NCBI GenBank assembly: GCA_018622675.1 | Contig: CP076020.1 | Coordinates: 434,001-498,000 of the forward strand | DNA length: 64,000 nucleotides | Direction: 5' to 3' | From: Mycoplasmatota bacterium | GTDB taxonomy: Bacteria; Bacillota_I; Bacilli_A; Izemoplasmatales; Hujiaoplasmataceae | Shown: positions 1 through 10,279 of the stretch, in pieces | How the letters are laid out: each line of letters begins with the position of its first letter | Numbering within the stretch: the first letter of the stretch is position 1 | Program-made: the position numbers and the translations under genes | The notes under the pieces: generated by a model | What the model was told of the DNA's origin: nothing | Databases searched by the model: none | What the model saw: only the letters and a program-made list of their open reading frames with translations

Positions 1-1
1 T

Positions 2-3000
2 TATTCAGTTATGAAATCAAAAGCATTTTTACCTATTGGGTATAAATTTGTTGATGTGGGTTCTAATATTTATAGCAATGTTTTTACTGGAAGCTTTGAT
101 GGACAAGGTTTTGAGATACAAAACTTGTATTTAGCCGAATATTCTAGTTTTGTTTTTGAAGAAACTCTAGGTGAAGAAATTATTAGCACCCCTATTGCTA
201 GTTATTATTCGATGTTTACATACAATGAAGGTTCAATTAAAAACTTAGGATTAATTAATCCTAATTTAGAACTACTACAAATGAATACAGAATTAACTCA
301 ATTAGCGAATGTAGTTGGCGAAAACTCAATAGGAGGAATCGTTGATCATATTTATGTGATTGATAATAGAGATGATGTCACAGAAGCAGGTATTAGATAT
401 AGTGTTGGAAGTAGCTCATTAGATTTTGAAGCAGCGGGAATTGTTCACACAAATTTAGGAGATTTTTCAAATAGTTATTATACCTCTAAAGTTGTAGTGA
501 ATGGAAACTATATTAATAAATTCACTGTAGAACCTTTATATATAAACAATTCAGGAAACATTAGTCACTTAGTCTTTGATGAGAATGTTTATTTAAGAGA
601 AGTTGCTGTAGGTACATCAGTCTTTACCATTGACCAACCACTTAATGGTTTAGGTGAAACAACCAGTTTTATGAAATCTGAGCAATCTACTCTTAGTTTA
701 GGTGATTGGTATTTTTATCCAGATGATGGCTATCCATTATTAAAAGGTTTAATTTATGATAATGCAGATGGGTATTATCAAATATCCAACGCTAAAGATT
801 TGGTTTTCTTCTCCGAATTATTACATTTTGAAACTCTTATGAATGGTAAACAAATGGTAAATTCAAATTACAAGTTAACCAATCATATTGACATGAGTGT
901 ATTATCTCCTGGCGTTTATAAGACACCAAAAACAACTTTTAATGGTCATTTTATTGGAACTAATCCGCAAGCAAGTGATAATAGTGAGCATTATTATCTA
1001 TATAATTTATTAATTAATGAATATGTAACATATAACTCAAAATTATATGCTGGCTTATTTAGTGTATTAGGTAACGGGGCTTTGGTTAAAGATTTAAACT
1101 TTATAGATTCTCAAATATCACCTGGTTTATCAAGTGATTTTTATTCATTCCATACCTATATTGGTGGAATCGCAGGAGAAATGATTGCCGGAGCCATAGA
1201 AGATGTCTATATTGATGTAGATATTACTTTAGGAAATGACGATTTAGGTTCTACACGTTTAGGTGGGATTGTCGGAGAAGCATCTGGTCGAATCGAAAGA
1301 GCATCTTATAACGGATTGATTGACATCAACGATCATACTTTTAACGAAAGCAATCCTATTATGGGTAATTATTATATAGGCGGTATTGTAGGTCGAACAG
1401 CTAGCGCAAAATTGCTTATTAACGAAGCAGTTAATAATAAGGACATAACATCATTTGGTAGTGGTTCACAAATTAATCTTGTCAGTTCAACACCAGAATT
1501 AAATGTATATACAGGCGGAGTGATTGGATACTCTTATCACACAAGTGTTGCTGAACATGAAATGAATTATGTAACAAATCGTGGAGATATTATTTTAAGA
1601 AATATTAGTATACCTGATAGCCTAGGCGGTCAACAATACGCAGGTGGAATTTTTGGACAAGTGGGCGGTAATGCTCCTATTCTAGAGAATGATCTTGGTA
1701 TTGCATTTGCTAATTTTTATAATGAGGGTAGTATATATTATCAATTTATGAGTGAGAAAATAGATGTGTACAGTGGGGGAATTGGAACCACTGATTTTAG
1801 TAGTGCTTTTGAACTTGCATTAATGACAAATCATGGAGGTTTTTTTTATGATACAAGTGGAGGAACTCATTTAACAACAAACTTTAATTATGCTTCAATC
1901 CTTTATGATGTTGGAGATGTTAACATGAGTATTTCTAGAAGTTATAGTTACGGGAATATGAATTACGACTCAAGTTTATATACAAGTACTTTTGGCTTTG
2001 TGGAAACCAGTGAAACTAATGATTTAAATATAGAGTATTCTGCAAACTACGGAGATATCACTTATACGGGATCATCAACTATAACCATGAATGATGAGTT
2101 AAATATCTTTATTTTCTCTAGAAAAAGTAATGTTAATTATATGAATGTACATAACTATGGTGAAATAACTGTGCTTGACGTTGATATGCAGACTCATCCA
2201 TTGTATATTTCTGCTTTTACTAAGGAATTAGCTGATACATATTATATTGAAAATTCTTTAAATGCAGGTAATATTGTGTTTGCAGATATTAGTGGTAGTG
2301 GAAATATTTTTGTCAGTGGTTTTACCAATATTAATCAATCAGGTGATTTACATTTACCTGAACAAGTTGTAGATCAGCCCATTGCTACATATGGTATTAT
2401 AAATTCAATAAATTATGGAAACATTACTACTAATTATGATGCAACAACATTTGGTATTAAAGGCACCAACAATACTTTTGTTGGGGGGATAGCTTCATTA
2501 AACAAAGGATCAATACAAGATTCCGCAAACTTAGGAAACATACAACTATTAAATACTTCAACACAAGCAACAACTTCCTTTCAAACATCACAGAATCTTG
2601 CTGGGTTAGTTAGTGGCTTCACTGGGGGTGTAGTTGTCGGTGGTGTGAGTGCCATTGTTTTAGATGGAAATTCACGTATATATGATAGTTCCAATAATGG
2701 CGATGTAATTGCTAAAGCAGAAGAATTTGTTCGAGCTGGTGGTTTACTAGGTGTGAGTTTGTTTCAAGAAGCTCAATCTGGTGGCATTACTTTGGAAATG
2801 GGATTATCAAATGATATTGAATATTCTGTTTTATCCAATGGATTAAATTTCGGAAATGTGTCAGCTATCACTTCTATGATAGGTACTTACACATCAACTC
2901 TATGGGATACAAACCTCTCGAGTCTTTATGCAGGAACACCCCCGACAAATAATTATAATTTGAACTATGCTAACTCTACATTAAGTGCTACTCAGGATAG

Positions 3001-6000
3001 ACCACCTGTATATGCCGCTGCTGGCGGAGTTATCGGTTATGGTTTATCTTATATGCAACGTTTGATGAATCATGGGACAATCTCTTCTACAGATGTTGCT
3101 GGAGGTGTTGTTGGGGCAACTTATGCATTAGGTGATACGACAACAGTCACTAATATTAAAACCGCAGTGAATTATGGCGGTATTAAGGCAATTGATAACA
3201 CAAATTATAACTTAATCACACAAGAAAAACTTAATTCGACAGATTTACTTGATTATTATATGAGTGATGGGAATACATTTATATATCCTAGCGAAATGTC
3301 TAGAGAACTTCCAGCTGCAAAGAGAGCATTTGGTGGTATTTTTGGTCGATTACAAAGAGGTTTAAATGGTTATATGACTTCTAATGGTGGTTCATTTGAC
3401 TTCATTGTTAACGCAAATCCTAATATTGATTTAATTGGTCGTTTAGACCAGGTTGAAAATTTTTCTAGTTCATTAAGATTTTTTATTTTTAATAAAGCTA
3501 TCTATTATTCTGCAAAAGTTAATGATACAACTCAAACTGTATTTTCTGGATTTTTATTTTCTGGTGAAGTGGTAACTTCCATTGAATATTTAAATAATAT
3601 TAAAAACGGAAGATATTATGATTTTTATTATGAAATAACTGTTGAAGAAGCATTATTTCAACAACAAGGTGATGGTAGTTTATTATTATCAACCAATGGT
3701 AATACAAGGGTATTTCAAGAAACTGTTATTGGAGAAGATCCAAATAATCCACCAGGATCAACATATTCAGTTGGAGATACAGTCACTATTGAAAACTATG
3801 TTTCTACAGCTACAATTCCATGGATTACTGAAGATCCCAATGATTCTTTAATAACTGATCAATCTAATCAATATATTTATGATGAAAATTTTGAAATGAG
3901 AACAAACTCAGAACTATCAGAATATATATATTATGTAGAAGCAAGTTTATTAGCGGACCGTTTTCAAACAACAGGACAGAATCCAAGGCCTAATGGTATG
4001 TATGTTTTATCAACAACTGCTGGTGAAAATTACGGACTTGTAATACCAAATAATATTAATATTAACGATATAGAATTGATTGATGAAGATAAAAATATTT
4101 CTTTGAATGAAAACTATCATTTATTACCAAATTCAGATACTTTAGACATCAGTCAAAGTATACTTGATCAATATAACTTCTTAAGACAAACAAAATATAA
4201 TGATAAATCAAATTTAATTGATGACGTGAGTAATCAGCGTTTTACCGTCGAAGAAATCAATGGTAGCGAAAATATTATCAAACAAGCTGATATTGACTAT
4301 GAAAACCATGTGATTACTATATCAATAAGTATGGAAGCGTTTGAAGATACACAAACATCAGTGAACTTTAACATTACTAATGCGTTAACTTCAGCCAATG
4401 CTTTAATTGGAATCAGAGCTAGTGAGTTTGACGGAACATTAAATGAGTTACAAGATGCATTATATTTAGAAAGATACACGGATATTACGACATCTTTATC
4501 TACTAAAGCAAACTTAGGTGTAACTTTACCGAGTCAAACGATAAGTTCTTCTGTAACACAGACACTTGGATATTTTAGTCTCTTTTCAGAAGCTTTTGTA
4601 ATGGATAGTGAAAATAATATTTATGATTTTAGTCATACAAAGTATTATACTGATTATCGTGTAGATATTGAATTTCTACCTAATATTACTCAAATAGGAA
4701 ATTATACAGGTCTAGATTCAGTGAACTTCAATGGAGATACAATAACTAGTGTTAATCAATCTCATTCAGTTGATTTAAGAAGTCTTGGCGATGTCGATTA
4801 CAATGGTAGCTTAACACTGAATTTCGTTGATAATAATAATTTATTTGAAAATGGTTACGATTTTAAAAATTATTTTGTTTTAAAATATGTTGATGGAACT
4901 TTAATAGATGAGTTATATTATACAATTGATACAGTTTCTGTTGATAATCACTATTACTCAATTACTTTTAATTTTAGCCAAAGTATTAAAGCAGGTGATT
5001 ATTATTTAGAATATAGTTATTATCCGATTTCACAAATCTATCGTATTGACTTTGATAAAGCTGCCTCACCAAACAATCAATTAATTGATTTTACATATTA
5101 TTCTGAAAATAATTCTGTTCCAGATACAATCATCACAAATTTTACAACATATATTGATTTGGGCGAAAAATTGACACCTGAAAATGGGACTTTTTTTACA
5201 ATTACTGAAATCCCTAGTCAAGAGAGTTATTTAGCATCAACCTATGATGTATCTTATATGGTTTCTGGTTCTTTAGAAATCTCTGCTTTTTCAGAAATCA
5301 TTAGCGCTGAATTAATTTCAAGTTCATATGCAAATGGATATAGGAGTTATCAATTAGAATATATTATCCAAGCAGAAGATGGGTCATTAATGACTTACTA
5401 TCATACTTTAACTGAAAGAGACATATATGTAGAGACAGTTCAAAAAAATCAAAACTATGTTGATATTGACAATGTTTTTGCTATAAGAGAAACTCAATGG
5501 ACTGAATTTACTGTAGATCTTGGCTTTGATCAACCATTAGTAGAAGATGGAGTATTTAATTACGGTGATCCGGATACTGTTTTTACAGTTAATATTACAG
5601 GTGTAGATCCTAACGGGATAGCATATTTACCAGAAGAAATTGTAGGAATTACCTATGATTTTTCAAAATACTTGGAAATTGAGATGTCTATTGAGACACT
5701 TCCTGGCACTTATCAATTTAACATATTATATGCTAGAATAGGTGGTGTTGGAGTTGTAGATATAAGCTCACTTTCAGGATCTAATTTAATGATTAGCAAA
5801 ATAGAGGGGCAAAACGCTTATCTTCCTGATTTAAAGTTTTCACAAATAGCAACTGAAACTTTATATCCTGAAATAAATATTGTGGATGCAAATGGTGATT
5901 TAGTTTCAGATCCTATCTATTATCCAAAAGCTTACTTTAATGGTTTTGATTATGATGGAGCACAAGAAGATGGATATCAATATTTTTCTGTCGAAGGTAG

Positions 6001-6829
6001 AGTAAGTAACGTACCACTGGACTCTTATCAACCATATTTCTTTGATTCATTACCTTTAGGTGCAACTATTTCAAAAAGAATTTGGAATGGTACAGATTGG
6101 GAATGGACTCAAGAAATTGGACATCATTCTTCTCAAGAAGAAAAAGCTTTGTTAAGTTCAAACTTTACAAGTGACCAAGTCACTGGACAAGAAACACAAT
6201 CAGTTATTCGTTATAGAGTAACTTCCGAGAATGGCAATCATAGTGTGTATTATGATATCTCTGTATCTGATGTAATATATAATGTAACCTTTATCTTTGA
6301 TATTTATTATTGTGCAGATGGATCTCAAACCAATTGTGTGTTGGCTAATGAATCACTTGAATTAAAAGACGAATTAATTATTATAAATATTCAAAACTTA
6401 CTCACTGATGGACGCAATGATGTCTATGGTGTGACTAATCCTATAAATTATCCAAATTTTACGGAAGTTCTGGGATTGAATAACAAAATTCTTCAGTTTT
6501 ATTATCCAGCAAGTGATATTTATAGTTATAGGTTTGGTCGTAACAAATCCAATTATTATAACTTCAATATTGATTTACCACTTGATGAATATTTAAATGA
6601 TATATATGATTATGATATAGAGTTTGTTATTGAAGAAGAAGCTTATATTTTGAATAACGCTAGCGATTATGACCCTGAATTACAAGGAAAATATTTTTAT
6701 ATTGAACAATCAATCCATATGAGGACCAGAAAGTTCAATATTTATATCTATCCAATTACTAATCCATCATCAAATATGCCTTATGGCTTGTTTGACTTTA
6801 TTAAATCGTGGGGTAAAAAAAATGATTAG
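2..6829 (+). CDS. Giant beta-solenoid surface or secreted protein, 5' end outside window
   Basis: The reading frame is open to the left edge (codons at 2-10 have no stop) and the ATG at 11 has no ribosome binding site, so the true start lies outside. At least 2272 residues remain. Roughly residues 1-1120 carry repeated units of the kind FDGQGFEIQNL, GSIKNLGLI and YIGGIVG, resembling GLUG-type beta-helix repeats. The rest is Asn/Tyr/Asp/Ser-rich with no family I recognise. I see almost no cysteine apart from a CADGSQTNC pair near residue 2100, as expected for an exported protein. There is no LPXTG motif or C-terminal membrane helix; the end is FIKSWGKKND. Any signal peptide would be in the missing N-terminus. 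The stop overlaps the ribosome binding site of the GGDEF-EAL gene, so the two are probably cotranscribed. Adhesin or matrix function is inference. Confidence 0.75.
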   Translation, partial: YSVMKSKAFLPIGYKFVDVGSNIYSNVFTGSFDGQGFEIQNLYLAEYSSFVFEETLGEEIISTPIASYYSMFTYNEGSIKNLGLINPNLELLQMNTELTQLANVVGENSIGGIVDHIYVIDNRDDVTEAGIRYSVGSSSLDFEAAGIVHTNLGDFSNSYYTSKVVVNGNYINKFTVEPLYINNSGNISHLVFDENVYLREVAVGTSVFTIDQPLNGLGETTSFMKSEQSTLSLGDWYFYPDDGYPLLKGLIYDNADGYYQISNAKDLVFFSELLHFETLMNGKQMVNSNYKLTNHIDMSVLSPGVYKTPKTTFNGHFIGTNPQASDNSEHYYLYNLLINEYVTYNSKLYAGLFSVLGNGALVKDLNFIDSQISPGLSSDFYSFHTYIGGIAGEMIAGAIEDVYIDVDITLGNDDLGSTRLGGIVGEASGRIERASYNGLIDINDHTFNESNPIMGNYYIGGIVGRTASAKLLINEAVNNKDITSFGSGSQINLVSSTPELNVYTGGVIGYSYHTSVAEHEMNYVTNRGDIILRNISIPDSLGGQQYAGGIFGQVGGNAPILENDLGIAFANFYNEGSIYYQFMSEKIDVYSGGIGTTDFSSAFELALMTNHGGFFYDTSGGTHLTTNFNYASILYDVGDVNMSISRSYSYGNMNYDSSLYTSTFGFVETSETNDLNIEYSANYGDITYTGSSTITMNDELNIFIFSRKSNVNYMNVHNYGEITVLDVDMQTHPLYISAFTKELADTYYIENSLNAGNIVFADISGSGNIFVSGFTNINQSGDLHLPEQVVDQPIATYGIINSINYGNITTNYDATTFGIKGTNNTFVGGIASLNKGSIQDSANLGNIQLLNTSTQATTSFQTSQNLAGLVSGFTGGVVVGGVSAIVLDGNSRIYDSSNNGDVIAKAEEFVRAGGLLGVSLFQEAQSGGITLEMGLSNDIEYSVLSNGLNFGNVSAITSMIGTYTSTLWDTNLSSLYAGTPPTNNYNLNYANSTLSATQDRPPVYAAAGGVIGYGLSYMQRLMNHGTISSTDVAGGVVGATYALGDTTTVTNIKTAVNYGGIKAIDNTNYNLITQEKLNSTDLLDYYMSDGNTFIYPSEMSRELPAAKRAFGGIFGRLQRGLNGYMTSNGGSFDFIVNANPNIDLIGRLDQVENFSSSLRFFIFNKAIYYSAKVNDTTQTVFSGFLFSGEVVTSIEYLNNIKNGRYYDFYYEITVEEALFQQQGDGSLLLSTNGNTRVFQETVIGEDPNNPPGSTYSVGDTVTIENYVSTATIPWITEDPNDSLITDQSNQYIYDENFEMRTNSELSEYIYYVEASLLADRFQTTGQNPRPNGMYVLSTTAGENYGLVIPNNININDIELIDEDKNISLNENYHLLPNSDTLDISQSILDQYNFLRQTKYNDKSNLIDDVSNQRFTVEEINGSENIIKQADIDYENHVITISISMEAFEDTQTSVNFNITNALTSANALIGIRASEFDGTLNELQDALYLERYTDITTSLSTKANLGVTLPSQTISSSVTQTLGYFSLFSEAFVMDSENNIYDFSHTKYYTDYRVDIEFLPNITQIGNYTGLDSVNFNGDTITSVNQSHSVDLRSLGDVDYNGSLTLNFVDNNNLFENGYDFKNYFVLKYVDGTLIDELYYTIDTVSVDNHYYSITFNFSQSIKAGDYYLEYSYYPISQIYRIDFDKAASPNNQLIDFTYYSENNSVPDTIITNFTTYIDLGEKLTPENGTFFTITEIPSQESYLASTYDVSYMVSGSLEISAFSEIISAELISSSYANGYRSYQLEYIIQAEDGSLMTYYHTLTERDIYVETVQKNQNYVDIDNVFAIRETQWTEFTVDLGFDQPLVEDGVFNYGDPDTVFTVNITGVDPNGIAYLPEEIVGITYDFSKYLEIEMSIETLPGTYQFNILYARIGGVGVVDISSLSGSNLMISKIEGQNAYLPDLKFSQIATETLYPEINIVDANGDLVSDPIYYPKAYFNGFDYDGAQEDGYQYFSVEGRVSNVPLDSYQPYFFDSLPLGATISKRIWNGTDWEWTQEIGHHSSQEEKALLSSNFTSDQVTGQETQSVIRYRVTSENGNHSVYYDISVSDVIYNVTFIFDIYYCADGSQTNCVLANESLELKDELIIINIQNLLTDGRNDVYGVTNPINYPNFTEVLGLNNKILQFYYPASDIYSYRFGRNKSNYYNFNIDLPLDEYLNDIYDYDIEFVIEEEAYILNNASDYDPELQGKYFYIEQSIHMRTRKFNIYIYPITNPSSNMPYGLFDFIKSWGKKND

Positions 6830-6838
6830 GAGCATAAG

Positions 6839-8293
6839 ATGAATATGAAAAATTATTTTAATGCAGTAAACCAAGGTCAATCTTATGAAATAGTGGTTGC
6901 GGTTGTAATCATTGTTTTAACAGTAGTTGTTTTGTTTTTTCTCTATAAAAATGTCATGAATGCCTTACGTGAAAATAAAAAAGAAAAACATTTACTTAAT
7001 AATGGAAACATACTTAATGATATATTAAACACAGAGATAATAAGTGATATCAATCACGATATTTTGATTGCTCATGAAGATGCAATCAGAGTATTTTATA
7101 ATATTGATATAGATAATTTTTCTTACTTTACGAATATATATAAAGCTAAAGATATAAAAAAAATATATAACGAGATTGAAAATAGATTAATGAATAAGGC
7201 AGATGGGCAACATCTTGTTAGTCATTTAAAAAAAGATAAATTCATTTTTTACTATAAAGGACATGTCGAGTCACAAACAATTAAAGATGTTGCAGATGAC
7301 CTATTAAAGATGATTAGTGAAAAACCTTTCAATCTTGATGACATTAAATTAACTGTTTCTATAGGGATTTCAGTTTTCCCCGAAGATGCTCGAACAGCGG
7401 AAGCTTTGTTGGATAAATCTAATTTAGCATTACATTTAGCGCAAAAACAGGGTCATAACAGATACTATCAATATTCAGAAGAACAAATAGAAAAAGAGAA
7501 ACTTAATATTGATTATTATCAAGATATAAAAAAATCAATAGAGAATCATGAGTTTATTTTATACTATCAACCAATTGTTGATATTGAAACAGGGCATATG
7601 ATCGGTATGGAATCATTATTAAGATGGAACCATCCAGAAATGGGCGTTTTAGTACCGAGTAAATTTTTAAAAGAAATGGATGTCACTGGGAATATTACTT
7701 GGTTTGCTTTATGGGGTTTTGAAAGAGTTGTATGTATATATAAAAAATGGTCGGAAGACTTGAAGATTAAAGACTTATTCTTGTCAATTAATTTAAGTCC
7801 AAAACAATTGTACATAGAAAATCTGGCAGATAGATTTCACGAGATTTTGGAAAAGTATGGATTAGAAGCTAAAAATTTTGTCTTTGAAGTATTGGAGTAT
7901 TATACTGTTTTAGACAATGAAGTTGGAAAACAAAATATTAGCAATCTAAGACATTTAGGATTTAAAGTAGCTATTGATGAGACCGGTGATGATTTTCAAC
8001 TCATTGATGAAATGAAAACAGTAGAAGCCGATATTATAAAAATTCCTAGAATGTATTTACAAGTCATGTTAAAGGAAGATTCATTAGTAGAAAATATTGA
8101 GTCCTTAATTAAAGTATCTAAGGAAAATAACAAGTTAGTTATTATCGAAGGTGTTGAAACTGAAGATACACTGAATAAGATAAAAAACAAAAATCTACGA
8201 TATGTACAGGGGTATTACTTTTCTCAGCCTGTTGATATAGAAGATGCAAAAAAAATGTTAAAGAAAGTTCCGTGGAAAATAAAAAATAAATAA
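6839..8293 (+). CDS. Membrane GGDEF-EAL protein with degenerate GGDEF site
   Basis: 484 aa. One N-terminal membrane segment (about residues 18-38) precedes a GGDEF-like domain and an EAL domain (about 225-480), the fold of c-di-GMP phosphodiesterases. The diguanylate cyclase signature is lost (KKDKF where GGDEF is expected), although the following SIGISVFPED stretch is typical. In EAL, E258 (ESL), the Asn of INLSPKQL, the Glu of FEVLE, D380, the Lys of DIIKIP, the Glu of EGVET and the Gln of VQGYYF are kept. The second Asp of the DDFG loop is Glu (DETGDD). Phosphodiesterase activity is possible but weakened; a c-di-GMP sensor role is the alternative. The start ATG is preceded by TAGGAG, which overlaps the stop of the giant upstream gene. 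Confidence 0.85.
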   Translation: MNMKNYFNAVNQGQSYEIVVAVVIIVLTVVVLFFLYKNVMNALRENKKEKHLLNNGNILNDILNTEIISDINHDILIAHEDAIRVFYNIDIDNFSYFTNIYKAKDIKKIYNEIENRLMNKADGQHLVSHLKKDKFIFYYKGHVESQTIKDVADDLLKMISEKPFNLDDIKLTVSIGISVFPEDARTAEALLDKSNLALHLAQKQGHNRYYQYSEEQIEKEKLNIDYYQDIKKSIENHEFILYYQPIVDIETGHMIGMESLLRWNHPEMGVLVPSKFLKEMDVTGNITWFALWGFERVVCIYKKWSEDLKIKDLFLSINLSPKQLYIENLADRFHEILEKYGLEAKNFVFEVLEYYTVLDNEVGKQNISNLRHLGFKVAIDETGDDFQLIDEMKTVEADIIKIPRMYLQVMLKEDSLVENIESLIKVSKENNKLVIIEGVETEDTLNKIKNKNLRYVQGYYFSQPVDIEDAKKMLKKVPWKIKNK

Positions 8294-8316
8294 ACTAAGA
8301 TTTATTGCAAAGAAAA

Positions 8317-8347
8317 AGCCTATGGATATTTGTCCATAGACTTTTTT
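8317..8347. terminator. Bidirectional terminator between EAL gene and gpx
   Basis: CTATGGA at 8320-8326 pairs with TCCATAG at 8333-8339, extended by AG/CT across one mismatch. T6 follows on the plus strand and A5 precedes, giving a U-run in each direction between convergent genes. Confidence 0.8.
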
Positions 8348-8376
8348 GGTAGTTATACCATTGTATATAATTATAT

Positions 8377-8901
8377 TTATTTCAATAATTTCTCAATGAC
8401 TTTTTCAAGTTTATCTGGTTCTACTCGAGAGCCATATCTACCATAAACTTCGCCTTGCTTATCCACAAGGAATTTTGTAAAATTCCATTTTATTTTTGAA
8501 CCGGTTAATTTATTTTTGATGGTAGGTTTTTCGCCTTCTTCACCAGGTGTTTCATCATAAGGTTTAACACTTTTTAAATATTTATATAGTTTGATTGTAT
8601 CTTTGCCATTAACTTTTACTTTAGCAAAGGTTTCAAACTTTGTGCCGAAATTGACCTTGCAAAATTCCGCCAGATCTTTATTAGAACCGGGTGCTTGAGA
8701 CATAAATTGATTACAAGGTAAGTCAATGATTTCGAAGCCCTTATCTTTATATTTTTCGTATAAAGCTTCTAAACCTTCGTATTGTGGTGTATAACCACAT
8801 TTGCTAGCTGTATTCACAATAAGTAATACTTTACCCTTATATTTTTCTAGTGAAACATCATCGCCTTTTATATTTTTGATTGAATATTTATAAACTGACA
8901 T
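8377..8901 (-). CDS. Glutathione peroxidase family thiol peroxidase
   Basis: 174 aa, the usual length for bacterial GPx/BsaA proteins. It reduces hydroperoxides in the cytoplasm; bacterial Cys-type members normally use thioredoxin rather than glutathione (family knowledge). The peroxidatic Cys35 is in NTASKCGYTPQYEGL, the partner Gln69 is in NQFMSQAPG and Trp139 is in KWNFTKF. The catalytic Cys-Gln-Trp/Asn set is therefore complete, with Cys instead of selenocysteine. GAGGTGA precedes the ATG. It stands alone between a bidirectional terminator and the MFS gene. Confidence 0.93.
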   Translation of the reverse strand: MSVYKYSIKNIKGDDVSLEKYKGKVLLIVNTASKCGYTPQYEGLEALYEKYKDKGFEIIDLPCNQFMSQAPGSNKDLAEFCKVNFGTKFETFAKVKVNGKDTIKLYKYLKSVKPYDETPGEEGEKPTIKNKLTGSKIKWNFTKFLVDKQGEVYGRYGSRVEPDKLEKVIEKLLK

Positions 8902-8950
8902 TATATCACCTCTTTAATATATTCTAGCAAATTATCATTAAATTTCATAA

Positions 8951-10171
8951 TCATTTAACTTGAGACGGTGTTGATGCATCTTTTTTTATTTTAATATTGA
9001 CGGCAATTAATAACATAAAACCAATGGCCATCATGAGAGCACTAAAATCAAAAACATAAACAGGTTTTAAGTCAAATAAGACACCGCCTATGAGTGGACC
9101 TATCACCATTCCAATTGAAAAGAATGATTGTCTAACGCCCATGGTAGTTGAATATAATCCATCTTTAGATTGGTTGGCTATGAAATTTTGTTCTAGTGGA
9201 ATGAATATAGCATGACCGATAATATAAATCATTAATACTGAATAAACAGCTAGGATAAAATTATTAGCTCTAAAAACATAAAGCACGGCAAGAATACTTG
9301 TAATCTGGATGATTTGCAATACACGTAAATTCTTTCTTAACTTAGACACCAATGGAACAATAAAGATACTGGTTAAAATACCAACGATACCAATCACTAA
9401 ATTGTAATTTCCAATGTCTCCTGTATTATATCCTTGAGCATTGAAGAATACATCTAAGTATTTGCTTAAATTTGTAAAAGCAATAGACATGAAACTTATA
9501 GAAATCAAAAAGATTAAAAGGGTTCTATTGATGTTTTTAATATTTTTAAAACTTTGAAATACATTGGGTTTAGTTTTTAATGAAACATCTCGTTTCACTT
9601 CTTTAATAAAGAAAAAGATGTTTCCAGCATGAACTAAATTGAGAAATGCTTGTATTAAGAAAATTCTTTCTAGAGAAGTTTCTCCTGTGCCTAATAAAGA
9701 TACGATACTTTCGTTTGAACTGATAAAGCCACCAATCCAATAACCAACACTGCGACCTAATGCTAAAGAAGCAGCCATCCAAGCTAAATGCTTGGCCCTG
9801 TTTTCAGGTTTGGATATCTCTATAGTATGAGAAATAAATAAAGTTACTGTGGCGCTGGCCCCAATGCCGCTCATAAACCTAAAGAAAACCATCCAATACA
9901 TGTTTCCAGAAAATCCAAATCCAATTTGTCCGATACTATAAAGAATAAGACCAATAATCATAGCGGTTTTCTTATTCCCTCTATCAGCGATGACACCCCA
10001 TATAGGTGCGCCAACAACAAGTCCTAAACTCATAGTGGAATAAAAAACACCAAACATATAATCAGGTATTTGTGAATAAGTTACAAAGGCTGGAGTGACT
10101 GGATGACCAAGGTTATGAACTAATCCTTGGAAAAAATATATTAAAATTAAAATGATGAATGTTTTCTTCAT
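8951..10171 (-). CDS. MFS transporter, DHA1-like
   Basis: About 406 aa with roughly twelve hydrophobic segments. The loop 2-3 motif GVIADRGNKK is the major facilitator motif A, so this is a proton-coupled inner-membrane carrier. DHA1-type drug or metabolite efflux is most likely; the substrate cannot be read from sequence. I chose the ATG at 10171 because AAAGGA lies 8 bases upstream. A TTG at 10198 would add nine residues but has no ribosome binding site. It is codirectional with pckG upstream but separated by a probable terminator. Confidence 0.85.
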   Translation of the reverse strand: MKKTFIILILIYFFQGLVHNLGHPVTPAFVTYSQIPDYMFGVFYSTMSLGLVVGAPIWGVIADRGNKKTAMIIGLILYSIGQIGFGFSGNMYWMVFFRFMSGIGASATVTLFISHTIEISKPENRAKHLAWMAASLALGRSVGYWIGGFISSNESIVSLLGTGETSLERIFLIQAFLNLVHAGNIFFFIKEVKRDVSLKTKPNVFQSFKNIKNINRTLLIFLISISFMSIAFTNLSKYLDVFFNAQGYNTGDIGNYNLVIGIVGILTSIFIVPLVSKLRKNLRVLQIIQITSILAVLYVFRANNFILAVYSVLMIYIIGHAIFIPLEQNFIANQSKDGLYSTTMGVRQSFFSIGMVIGPLIGGVLFDLKPVYVFDFSALMMAIGFMLLIAVNIKIKKDASTPSQVK

Positions 10172-10240
10172 ATTATCGGTCCTTTCAATATCAAACAAAA
10201 GATATTATACACGATTTAAAGATTTATTTCTAATAAGGTG

Positions 10241-10269
10241 ATTTAAAATAACGACAGAATATTCTGTCG
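10241..10269 (-). terminator. Probable terminator downstream of pckG
   Basis: An 18-bp perfect palindrome at 10252-10269 (CGACAGAAT and its complement) can fold with an ATAT loop just after the pckG stop. On the minus strand it is followed by GTTATTTT. The U-run is broken, so an operator role cannot be excluded. Confidence 0.5.
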
Positions 10270-10279
10270 CTATGTAATC

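Noticed and set aside
6839-8293. Active diguanylate cyclase
   Set aside because: The GGDEF signature is replaced by KKDKF.
10252-10269. Perfect palindrome as a LexA/SOS box
   Set aside because: It lacks the CGAAC-N4-GTTCG Bacillota form and follows the pckG stop, so a terminator is simpler.
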